Under the pieces are notes generated by a model. It was given only the letters and a program-made list of their open reading frames with translations, was not told where the DNA came from and did not search any database. Below are positions 12,603 through 22,320 of a DNA stretch of 45,557 nt, one piece after another (positions within the stretch are counted from its first letter, which is position 1; each line of letters starts with the position of its first letter). The position numbers were made by a program, and so were the translations under genes. Location: the NCBI GenBank assembly GCA_000697665.1, contig KL197730.1, forward strand, positions 558,354 through 603,910. Reading direction: 5' to 3'. The DNA is from Jaapia argillacea MUCL 33604. Lineage: Eukaryota; Basidiomycota; Agaricomycetes; Jaapiales; Jaapiaceae.

Positions 12603-12929
12603 TGCCAAGTTCAATGTGAGGGGTTGGTTGGGGAGCTATTGCTTGCTCGTGGATCAACTTGAGTGCTGGTTTCGATTTCCTGGCCTGTCTATGCCACAGA
12701 TCTCATCACCACAAGTCAATTGAAGCTAGCTCAGCAAGGTTTAATTGAGCTTTCAACGCAGTGCTGAGCAATGTTTGGAGCCAAAGTGACCTTCAAGTCA
12801 CTGTCCAAAAGGTTACATAAGAATCATATTCTCTCAGCGGGGTGTTGTTAATCATGAACCACACTGTGCCATCTGGTCCTCCCATTTGGGGAAGGGAAGT
12901 GAAACGGGTGGGGAGTCAGACTTGGTGAA
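12603..12929. other. No gene recognised
   Basis: This is the 3' flank of the MRE11 copy. I see no ORF of note, RNA gene or repeat. Confidence 0.4.
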
Positions 12930-13415
12930 TGTGGAGTGAGCGAAGACAAAGTCCGTATTCCCACGCATTGCCCCTGAGTGACAACTTTGATTTCATCCAA
13001 ACAACATTGTTGGACCCATCAGATTAATATTGAATCTAGGAGTGTCAGCAGAGCTCGCAAACATTGTCGAATAGTGATGGTCAAGTTCGTATAGCTTGAG
13101 GCACTTCAACCGCGTTAGCGCTTCTGGACAATGTCAAATCGCATAATTGGGAGAACAACGACAAAGTCCATTTTCCCACACAGTTGCTGTGAGTTTCCAT
13201 CTCCAACAGGTCTAATCATTCGCCTGCCTGTGACAATCATGATGATTTCTGCTAAACAACACTGTCGAACCCATCATATAATATTGACTCTAGGAGCATT
13301 ATCAGAGCTCGCAAATCTCGTTGAAGTCGGCAAGGCTGCAGCCGTCGACGTCAAGATGGGACAGCTCGAGGCACTTCAACCACTGTAGCGCTGCTGGACA
13401 ATGTCAAATTGATGC
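12930..13415. repeat. Diverged direct duplication, two units of about 200-260 bp
   Basis: Two adjacent blocks share ordered segments: GACAAAGTCC...TTCCCAC, then GGACCCATCAGATTAATATT or GAACCCATCATATAATATT, TCTAGGAG, CAGAGCTCGCAAA, GAGGCACTTCAACC and CTGGACAATGTCAAAT. The first is about 12930-13140 and the second about 13150-13415, with insertions in the second. The second copy can be read as a peptide, LGALSELANLVEVGKAA, reminiscent of a helical N-terminal segment of fungal STAND proteins. It may be a relic of upstream exons of the NACHT gene; that link is inference. Confidence 0.6.
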
Positions 13416-15192
13416 ACTGAAGGCGAAGGTAAGTCACTACAATCTTTCCTTTGTCAGCAAGGCATTGACGACGTCGTCCTCAGTTCCCAAATCCACCATC
13501 AATACCCTCCAACAAACATCTCCCATTCTCAACTGCAGCAACTTCAACACGTCCTCTGTCGTCCCCCTCCCCTTTGCCTTTGCCTGCCTCTCCACCATCT
13601 CCCTCCACCGCCTCAACACCAACCTAACCCCCCACACTGTTACTTCTCCAAGTACACCGCGCATTCCATCTGGTTTATTGCAAATACCTCATGGTACACG
13701 AACTGTATCGAGTATGGCCCACCCTCAGCAGCGTCTCATACGCCGTATTCGCCTCGTGGAGTTAGAGATGCAACTGATCGTCTGTTATTGGCGAATACCG
13801 TGCCTGGTGGTAGTAGCGGGCATGAGCGAGAGATTTGTTGAGGAATCACTATGGATTAGGCGTCGGTGTGCCTCAGCCAAAGTGGGAAGCCCCTGGACCC
13901 TATGGATCTAGGGAAGTCCTCCCTAATCACTTGAATCTCTGACTGCAGATGGAGTGTTGATGATGCTTGCCCCAGTTGGGTTCAGACCCTCGGCTTTTGA
14001 TGCGAAAGCGTGCTATGACCAACCCATGACGCTGTCGTCCTTACCTACCCTGATGAAGAGGGAGAACGAACTCCTGTCAGGTACGCTGCCTTTGCATCCT
14101 CTCTCTGACATATCGCATGTTGATTTGTGTCGCCTTCTTCCCAGAGATGCAACAACTCGGAAGTGGATGTCAATCACTCATGTACAATCACCATCACAAA
14201 TTGACAGTTGCAAGTAACACCATAGCAGCTGTACATCCTTCTCCCCAGGGCACTCCCCCTCACTGATCCTTCTCCGCTGGTTCATTCAGATCCTTTGTCA
14301 ACTCTCCATGACCCCTGTCGCATCCTCAGACAAGGACTCGGGCCGAATCCCTAGATGTAGGCCTCAACTTCCTTTCTCAGGGATTGAGGCTAGGGGCAGA
14401 AGTTGAGACTGAGATTCGTCATGATGAGCCAGGAGATCAACTCAGGATAAATATGGTTTCGATTACCAGCCATGACTGCCAGTACAACTTCTGAACCGTT
14501 GTGATTGGGGTTATACTTCACCTTCCGCAAGTCATAGATATTCGGTATGTTACATCAATCTTTCAACTTGATTTCCTTGGTCCTGAGATACAGGATTACC
14601 ATTGAAGTTGTTTATATGCAGGATACAAGGGTCCGTGATCATGCCAAGCAAGGTTATAGGTAGGATAATTCGTCGGGTTATTTGGGTCCTGTAGTAGCGA
14701 TACTTGATGGCGAACAGAAGCTTCGGTGATCGAGAAGGAATGATGCGAAGATGGTGGCTGCTAGGCTGTGAAGTGGTCGGGATTGCTGTGAACCGATGGG
14801 GTATGGATTCAGTGTCATGGGTTCATTGGCGATGTTGTACAGTCGACCAGAATCGTTTGCAATGGCGCGACGTCCTATGGGTGTGGACGGTTGATCATAT
14901 TCTGGATCCTTTGTGGCATGCAGTATCTTTGTTCAATCAAATGTTTGGAATGATTTGGAAAGGGTATGTGAATCGGAATTGGCGTGTTGTTTGTTAATGT
15001 GGGACCGGCAGCATCATGCTTACGATCCTCAAATACTGCGGCTTCTGCTTCCACTGAGCGCCTCCTAGAGCTGAGCGCCCAATGCTATTTCCGGTCTGGG
15101 TGCCTGTAAACACGAGGCTTCCTTGCCAGCGAACCCACCGCACAGTGCTCAGTCTTTGCCTACTCCAACATTGCTACCCCTAGCAGTTTACA
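13416..15192. other. Unassigned upstream region of the NACHT gene
   Basis: Several ORFs of 80-196 codons occur, the longest at 13321-13911. None has recognisable domains, and their composition looks like chance translation of pyrimidine-rich DNA. A possible first exon starts at ATG 15193 and ends at a GTACGT donor at 15212. Joining it to the acceptor at 15278 breaks frame, so the true start of the NACHT gene is unresolved. Confidence 0.35.
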
Positions 15193-15278
15193 ATGGCAAG
15201 CGAGAACCTCCGTACGTGGTGTTGTTGTTGATGTCTCAGAGATCCATCCTGATCTTGAGTATATCACCTGTTGGATAG

Positions 15279-16953
15279 GTTCAATCATCGACACACTCAC
15301 GCGAGGATGTTATCGAGAAAGTTTTGGATTGGGCAGCTATGGACGATGGACCCCCCATTTTCTGGCTGCATGGTCTGGCTGGTTTGGGAAAGTCGACCAT
15401 CGCCTGCACAGTCGCTGATCGACTCAAGAAGGCAGATGGTCCTGGGCCAAAGCTGGCTGCCACATTCTTCTTTTCACGAGATTCTGCAGACCATTCCAAC
15501 ATCAGCAAATTCTTCCCCAACGTCGCTCAACAACTTGCTATATCCCATGCCTTCCTTCGCGCAGATATGCACCACATCCTCTCAGAGGATCCGTCCATCC
15601 CCAATAAGGATCCTCAGGACCAGTTCAAGTCCCTAATCCTTGATACAATCTGCCCTTATGCAGGATTGTTTCCCGCTCCCATTGTCGTCGTTGACGCCCT
15701 CGACGAATGCCAACACCAATATGCTGCCCAACTCATTGAACTCCTTCTTGAAGCCTTTGACGATTGTCACCTTCCTACTGCCAACCAATCCTCACCAATT
15801 TGCAGTGGTCATCTTCCCATTCGCTTTTTCGTCACGAGTCGAAGCGACACCTACCAGCCCTTTCATTCGGACAAATTGATTCGACCCCTCAATCTATGGG
15901 AACATTCCGCCAATACTGCTATTCGTGAATTCTTCGTGATGGAGTTCATGAAGATACAGAAGAAGACAAACACCACGATAGCTGCAAAGGGTCCTTGGCC
16001 ATCGCAGCTCCAGCTTGACTCACTCGTTGAGAAGGCAGTAGGGTTGTTTATATATGCTGCTACTCTTGTCAAGTTTGTTGATGGGGAAGATTGTCCCGAC
16101 AAGAAGCTGGAGGAGGTTATGGAACAACATACTGGCCTTGATACCCTTTACCATCAAGTTTTGTCTTGTGCAGCACTTAGCGCGGTACCTCGTCTGAAAT
16201 GTCTCTTCCGGCGCATCATTGAGACTGTACTATTTCTCTGTGACCCGTTTGGGGTGGATGATCTTGCATGTTTACTTTGGGTTGAACCTGAAGACATTCA
16301 TGCTGTATTGAAGGGTTGTGGGTCAATTATTTTGGTTCCTGATGACAGGTAAGATAATCATCTCCTTCTAGAATGTCATGCTAACCTACTGTTGCCAACA
16401 GTGAAGTCAATAGATTCCAACAAGTTATCAAGCTCCTTCATGCCTCTCTGGCTGACTGATTCATGGAGAAATCCCGTTCTGATGGTTACTTTGTGGATGC
16501 TAGAGAGGGCCATATTCATATCCTGAATGATTGCATTCAAATCATTTCTGGGAAATTCTCCAATCACTGCATTGCTAGTGACTCCACTGATAGTGATGAC
16601 AATCTTTCCAGTTACAATATTTCAGAAGCATTATCTTATGCCTGCAAGAACTGGTGCCACCACTTTTGCAGTATCCTCAATTTGGAAACACCACTTCAAG
16701 ACTTGGACCAAAATCTTAACCATGATTTTATTGTGTTTCTATCAAACATCAATGACAAGTGGTTTGATGTGTGGGTAGAGAAGTGTTGGTATAGTATTCC
16801 AGATGAGGATGTTTTTTATGCTCCTAGATTGGTGAAGGTGAGTCAGCTGTATTACAATCTCTGAATTCTATGGCATATATGAATATACATATATAGAGAC
16901 ACTTTATGGAAGAGCACTATATTGCTCTGTGGGGTCTTTTGAAATCACTTAGG
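15279..16953 (+). CDS. NACHT-domain (NLR/STAND-type) ATPase, N-terminal exons
   Basis: NACHT proteins are signal-transducing ATPases that act as fungal NLR-like receptors. Exons are 15279-16348, 16402-16837 and 16897-16953. The first carries FWLHGLAGLGKSTIA (Walker A GLAGLGKS), FFFSRDSADHSN, IVVVDALDEC (Walker B) and FFVTSRSDTY (sensor), in the spacing usual for mushroom NACHT proteins. The second gives LLHASLAD, then a TGA at 16457 and, in the same frame, SRSDGYFVDAREGHIH, so one stop interrupts an otherwise intact exon. The third is 19 codons (HFMEEHYIALWGLLKSLR) and ends at GTGAGT. No WD40, ankyrin or TPR repeats follow; instead the micro-exon train begins directly, in phase 0. The 5' start was not resolved. 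Confidence 0.8.
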
Positions 16954-17528
16954 GTGAGTGGTTTCTCATGAAGGATAAAAAGAAATTTAACAGAGCATTA
17001 CTATTTTTAGAAAGTAAGGTAGTCTGATTGTCCTGAAGTTGTTCTGCTAACTATTATGTGGGGTATATTATTACTAGAAAGTGGGTGTGGTTTGAAGGGA
17101 TAAATAACTATACTGATTTAGCACCTGATTTCTTTAGGAGGTGACTGTTCAGTATTGCTGTTGTGGATGCTTGTTGTGATTGACATATAACTTTATGTCT
17201 TAGAAAGTATGTACAGTAGACTATCTCATAATGCATAGCGTCGGTTCCCCCATTTTCTTATGCATTATCATGCATTATGCATTATGAGGTATGCATTTAG
17301 CTGGCAGATGGCATTTGGTTCCTGCTCAGCCCTATGCGTTATGAGGCGTTATGCATTATGAGCTCATGCATTATGAGATAGTCTACTGTAACAGCAATTA
17401 TACTGGTCTGGTAGATGGCTAAGCTGATCTGGCTGTGACTGTGTACTTAACTTAGAAGGTGAAGTGATGCTTCTGTAGTGGTAAACTGTCTGGCTGATTT
17501 GACCATGGCTTGTTTCTCAAATCAGACA
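16954..17528 (+). other. Left end of micro-exon train: diverged introns separated by single codons
   Basis: Successive units begin GT and end AG with pyrimidine-rich acceptors, and exactly three bases lie between each pair: AAA (17011-17013), AAA (17078-17080), GAG (17138-17140), AAA (17204-17206), AAG (17456-17458), ACA (17526-17528). The intervening introns are 57-72 nt once the MITE at 17214 is removed. They are not similar to each other over most of their length. Donors are GTGAGT, GTAAGG, GTGGGT, GTGACT, GTATGT and GTGAAG. Because the introns differ, this is not a simple satellite. The reading phase is 0 throughout. Confidence 0.75.
17214..17388. mobile_element. MITE, pogo/Tc1-mariner type, 175 bp
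   Basis: The ends are perfect inverted repeats starting CAGTAGACTATCTCATAATG (23 bp) and flanked by TA on both sides (17212-17213 and 17389-17390). CAGT termini with a TA duplication fit the pogo/Tc1-mariner group. The inside is made of GCATTATG-type motifs and has no ORF. Removing it and one TA restores a 72-nt GT...AG unit of the micro-exon train. Confidence 0.9.
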
Positions 17529-18300
17529 GTGAGTGGATGATCTTGCTGCTGGAGATCCTTAGGCTGATCTGGCTATGACTGGTTTCTCAACTTAGCTCGT
17601 GAGCAGATACTCCTGCTACTGCAGGTCTGCAAACTGATCTGGACATGGCTTGTGTCTCAACTTAGCGAGTGGATACTTCTCCTGCTTTAGATCCTCAAGC
17701 TGATCTAGGCATGACTCATTTCTTAACTCAGCAAGTGGGTGCTCCTGCTGCTGTAGATCCTCAAACTGATCTGGCAATGGCTTTTTTCTCACTTAGCAAG
17801 TGGGTGAATGCTTCTGCTGCTGCAGATCCTCAAGCTAATCTGGCCATGGCTTGTTTTTTAACACAGTTTGTGAGTGGATGGTCCTGGTGTGGGAGATCCT
17901 CACATTGATCTGGCCATGGCTTGTTTCACAACTCAGGCAGTGAGTGGATGCTCCTGCTGATGCAGATCCTCAAGCTTATTGGGCCATGACTTGCTTATCA
18001 ACTCAGAAAGTGAGTGGATGCTCCTGCTGCTGCAGATCCTCAAGCTGATCTGGCCATGGCTTCTTTCTCAACTCAGATTGTGAGTGGATGGTCCTGCTGC
18101 TGTAGATCCTCAAGTTGATCTGGCCATGGCTTGCTTCTTAACTTAGTCTGTGAGTGGATGGTCCTGCTGTTGGAGATGCTCAAGCTAATCTGGCCATGGC
18201 TTGGTTCTCAACTCAGTCTGTGAGTGGATAGTCCTGCTGCTGGAGATGCTCAAGCTGATCTGGCCATGGCTTGGTTATCAACTCAGGAAGTGAGTGGATC
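17459..18300 (+). repeat. Micro-exon tandem array, segment 1 (70-bp units)
   Basis: This is the start of a tandem array with a consensus of 67 bp plus a variable triplet. Each unit runs from GTGAGTGGATGGTCCTGCTG through a CTGAT branch-like motif and CCATGGCTTGTTTCTCAACT to CAG. The triplets between CAG/TAG and GTGAG in this segment are ACA, CTC, CGA, CAA, CAA, TTT, GCA, AAA, ATT, TCT, TCT, GAA. The CGA unit (about 17667) has lost bases of its donor. The array continues past the mobile elements at 19402, 39361 and 41534. Confidence 0.85.
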
Positions 18301-18305
18301 ATCCT

Positions 18306-19396
18306 TGTTAGGTATTGGAGTACATTAGTATCTACCATGTACAACTTAACTACCGTTCCTTAAGCGTAGAATTATCTAAAGTACCCAATGTCTTACTTAA
18401 AGTAGTTGTAACAACACATACTTCGCTCTGGTATGCCTCACAGAAGATCACATAACTTATAAACTCGGATCCAGGGACCCTAGGAGTATACTAAGATGAT
18501 GCAAGTTACCGGAAGTCGTAACGAGTCATGTAGCACTTGCTATTCAAGTCCGAGTGCGCCCCAAATGACCAGGAGAGAGTCTCAGCCACCCGTTTCCATA
18601 TACAGAAGGTTCAGCCACTCACTTTCCTTAAACAGAAGTCGCAGCACACGACATTTGCTCAATACAGCAACTGTGGCTGAAGTGCCGTGAGACACTGCCT
18701 TGCTCTCTCTGAGCCACTTGGGGATGCGCTGCATGCCCGGACTTGTTCCCTTTCTTTCCATAACATTCTAGGACTCTTGTAGAATGTTCCTAATCGTACT
18801 TTAGCCGCTTACTCAGTCCCTACACCTGGTTTTTCAGTCTTTCTGTAGCATTCTATGAGTTTCTGCCTCAAGTACATATAAATACCTGCCTGTACCAAGC
18901 TGTAGATTACCAATAAACTTGCATACCAACCACCACCACCTTGTGTGATCCTTGAGAGTAGCCTACACACCTTGCTCAACCAACTAGAAGTGATTCCTGA
19001 CTAACTACATACAGTATTAGCTCAGAATCCTGGTAGTCCTAAGTATTAGCCTGTGCATACAGTACTGGTGTACGTGTCAGATATCTCCCAGACGTTGGAG
19101 TATCTTTCGGCTGTCCTAGTAATCGTTTGAGTAAGTTTGTGAAGCCTGTTCTGTTCGGTTAGTTCTCCCAATTTGGATTTTCGCTAAAATCTCCGAAAAT
19201 CGAAGATTTATTCCTATGCTTGCTCTACTTGCTTGGAATAAGTCTTCCTTCATTGTGCTATCTGGGGTTAGCACTACCTTTTGTTCCCCAAGACCCTCTT
19301 ATTATCTGTTCACTCAGGTAATCGTTCTGTCGCCTATTGTAGTATCTACTACATCTTGTATCTAGTCTATCTACTTGAAACCCCAGTTCCATAACA
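18306..19396. mobile_element. Solo LTR, 1091 bp
   Basis: It begins TGTTAGGTATTGG, ends TTCCATAACA, and is flanked by a perfect 5-bp target duplication ATCCT (18301-18305 and 19397-19401). It contains a TATA-like ACATATAAATA near 18875 and AATAAAC about 40 bp later. No coding sequence or second LTR is present, so it is a recombination remnant. It lies inside one unit of the 70-bp array, and removing it restores the unit. It is unrelated in sequence to the 434-bp LTRs nearby. Confidence 0.87.
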
Positions 19397-19456
19397 ATCC
19401 TGCTGTGGCAGATGCTCAAGCTAATCTGGCCATGGCTTGCTTCACAACTCAGCCTG

Positions 19457-19890
19457 TGTCACGACTTTGTGTACTCGTTTCATTTTTCTTTATCTTATCT
19501 TATCACGGACATCTTATCTCATCTTATCACGCCTCACCTTGGACCTATTCTATTTATATCGCATCATGCTATTATTGGCTTTGCTTCACAGTCTATACCT
19601 CATTCGGCAGGATACCGATCTTCCAGACTTTCTATGTCATTCTCTATGTTTCTATCATGTTCTCCCCCATTCCTTGAGCACTATTCTTAGTTCCTTCTAT
19701 ACCCTTCTACTAGGTTCTACCTCTCAGGCTCTAGTATATAAGGTGCTCTCGCTCTCCTGTATTCCTTAAGCTTGTCCACTTGAATAATACAGCTCTTTAG
19801 CCTGTACCCTTCAACTGGTTCACTCTTGTTCATCATCCTCTACAGCCTCAAGTTGTAGCCTGAGTACTAGTCACTAAAGCGCTCCTAACA
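19457..19890 (+). repeat. 5' LTR
   Basis: 434 bp, TGTCACGACT to CTCCTAACA. It contains a TATA box at 19735-19742, and the predicted RNA start at 19768 carries the self-primer. It differs from the 3' LTR at about 22 positions by my count, all but one transitions, and most where CG would give CA in one copy and TG in the other. Confidence 0.93.
19735..19778 (+). promoter_or_regulatory. LTR TATA box and predicted transcript start/self-primer
   Basis: TATATAAG at 19735-19742 is followed 33 bp downstream by AAGCTTGTCCA at 19768-19778. That 11-mer is exactly complementary to the sequence just after the LTR. In Tf1 the first 11 nt of the RNA fold back to prime reverse transcription; the match in length and TATA spacing supports 19768 as the start of R. 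The same arrangement is present in the 3' LTR near 39238. Confidence 0.75.
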
Positions 19891-19892
19891 CT

Positions 19893-19903
19893 TGGACAAG
19901 CTT
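19893..19903 (+). other. Self-priming primer-binding site (PBS)
   Basis: TGGACAAGCTT begins two bases after the 5' LTR and is the exact reverse complement of AAGCTTGTCCA within the LTR. No match to a known tRNA 3' end is evident. This is the hallmark of Tf1/sushi-type self-priming. Confidence 0.8.
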
Positions 19904-20049
19904 TCACACACCCTACTCACCCTACAACACTGACACAGTCAGGATCTGTGATCTTGTCCACCCTGGAACCCTATCATGTTGTCATAACCAACAAACCCCG
20001 CCCCAGCATCGTCGATACCATCAACATCCAACCCCTTTTCTTCATATGA

Positions 20050-22320
20050 TACTGCGACAGCGGACAGTTCGGATTTGTCAAACGACAAGCAACACACGCC
20101 CTATACCCAATCAGCAACGCCAACCTATTATCCCCTGTTCAACTACTCCCCGTCGCTGCCCACTACCCTACACCATCCTCCCATACACATAAGAAGGTCA
20201 GATGATGATCCAAACTCGCCTGCATCCTCATCCTGCTTAAAGCACTCATCAAATACCAAACCTGGCAGAAGTACAGATCCACATTGACACTTTCCTAAGT
20301 GCGTTCCTACTCGTTACCCAAGAGCTTGACCAACTCTACCACCAGCTCAACATCGTCAGTGCCGATCTGATCACCCTTTGTGCATGAATCAACAACATCA
20401 TCAAACGAGTATGTCAACAAGCAGAGGAAGTGGAATTACTTCACCGACAACACATTGAACTAGTTCCCCCACCCACATGCACTCACCAAGATTGATCCCA
20501 ACAAATACTCCGCCTACTCCAACCACCTGCTACCTGCCAAAACACACATACCCACCTTCAATGAACTCAATAATAACTATAACAACAACTACAGAAACAG
20601 ATTCCACTACGACAACTCCCGACAGTTATTCTTCTTTGATTGAACAGCCTTTGTCATTCAAGAAGACGAAGGATGAACATTCACTCGAATTGGGAACCCC
20701 AATCAATTCCCATTCAACCCCAGTCTCCCCACCTTTAAGGAATACATACGCACACACCCAGAAGTATTATTGCCGACCTCCCCTGTGCTCCAAACCCTCC
20801 AGTCACCAACACTCACCAGTCCAGTATCACCCCTGGTCGTCGCCCCCACCCCGCTTATCGCATCCTCATCTACCCAACCCCTATGGGCTAACCCCTATCA
20901 AAGAGTCTCATGAGGAGGAACCCCTCAACCTAAACCCCCATCATGACAACCCAGCAGACAATCAGTCCACAGTGATCAAGGGATACAAGAATTACATGAA
21001 GCAGTGTCTAGATCTGCTTCTAGAACATCTTACCAAGCCCCCGAAGAGCCAGATGATGACCACTCAACCACTGAGGAAGAAGCGGAAACTCAACCCACCA
21101 ATGCCCCCATCACCGAAGAACCCGAGGATTCACACTCCCCAACACAGGTCCCTCCTACCAGGCAAACCAATCCTGAAGAACCCACTTCCATTTCCGTCAA
21201 CACTGAACCTCCCCCCGATCCACCCAACTGTCCTGTATCAACTCCAAATCCACAACCCCAAGTCCCATTTGTTCCGCCACCACCTCCACCACCTCTGCCA
21301 CCACCCAGTCCCACATCCAGTAGCCCCATGTCCGGCGCAACCAACAACAAAGGACCCAAACTCGCCCCACCATCAGTCTTCACTGGCAATCACTGACAAA
21401 CTGACAAATTCATTCAAGAAGTTAAACTTAACCTTGGAGCCAATCCAGATGACCTCAAGAATGAATGGGCCAAGATCGCCTACACCCTTTCTTTCATGAA
21501 AGACGGCACCGCCGGTTCCTGGGTGATGAATTATATAGAAGATTATGAGAAACCCACTGGCCCCTATACCAAAGCAGATGGAAGCAAGGACACTTGGGAC
21601 AAATTCATTGCTTGTGTCAAGGACGTGTTCAAAGAACTAGACAAAGGAGGAATGGCAAGGATGCAAATCCAAAACCTACAGCAAGGGAGATCATCTGTCA
21701 ACGACTACGTTGCCAAATTTGAGGATTTAGCTTGCTATACCAAATTCAACAATGCTGCCCTACTCAAGTATTTCAAGAAAGGACTCAATTGGGACATCCT
21801 CCATGCCATCATCCACCTTCCCACTCCCCCATCCAACTACGCCAACTTTAAAGCTGCCACCATCCAAGAAGACCTCATTCAACAACAAGCTGCCACCAAG
21901 AAATCCTGGAGATTTTGCTCAGCCAAACCAATATACCCTGACGACCTGACCCCCCAATATCAACAACCCTATCAGTCGGAAGGCATCCCCATGGACATAG
22001 ACGCCACTTGATTTGGAAGAAATTGACGAACCAGACAATTCCAAGGTCTGGACAACCAAGAACGAAAGAAGTTAAGGGACACCAATGTGTGCTTCTATTG
22101 CCACAAACCTGGACACTTCTCCTGCAATTGCCCAGACAAATGAAAGAAGCCCTTCAAAAAACACTTCCAGGCCAGGGTCGTCGAAGTAGGAGAAGAGAAG
22201 GAAGAAGAACCAAGGGATGTAGGAAAAGAGATCAGGAACCTCTTACAGGATACAGCAGAGGATAACAGATGGGAAGTAGTACAAATGGTCAGGGAGGAGT
22301 TTGCTAAATTGGGTTTTTAA
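20050..22320 (+). pseudogene. gag: Retrotransposon gag, many TGA stops
   Basis: The 5' part (about 20270-20490) encodes a coiled-coil-like LDQLYHQLNIV segment in one frame. After a frame change near 20520-20550 the frame runs through a Pro/Ser/Thr-rich linker to the capsid-like domain (SWVMNYIEDYEKP, DTWDKFIACVKDVF, 21510-21880). It then reaches a CCHC zinc knuckle CFYCHKPGHFSCNC at 22090-22131 and ends at TAA 22318-22320. At least eight in-frame stops interrupt it, all TGA, mostly where an Arg would fit a basic context. In the knuckle the usual Arg before the last Asn-Cys is Cys, a CGC to TGC change. The gag start codon was not determined. Confidence 0.75.
22311..22317 (+). promoter_or_regulatory. 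Probable -1 programmed frameshift site
   Basis: The gag frame reads ...TTG GGT TTT TAA. The heptamer G GGT TTT fits the X XXY YYZ slippery rule and lies directly before the gag stop. The -1 frame is the pol frame and opens just upstream of it. This would make a Gag-Pol fusion. No downstream pseudoknot was evaluated. Confidence 0.65.

Noticed and set aside
13321-13911. 196-codon ORF as a gene
   Set aside because: No recognisable domain, Ser/Thr/Pro-rich chance-like composition, and it begins inside a duplicated segment.
15193-15211. ATG at 15193 as the start exon of the NACHT gene
   Set aside because: Splicing GTACGT (15212) to the acceptor at 15278 puts the NACHT domain out of frame, so the start was left open.
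19375-19769. Overlapping ORFs of 90-110 codons in the LTRs (also at 38923-39239)
   Set aside because: They translate LTR DNA, run across the LTR boundary and recur in the second LTR; no domain is seen.
21090-21389. Gly-rich minus-strand ORF
   Set aside because: It is the antisense of the Pro-rich linker of gag.
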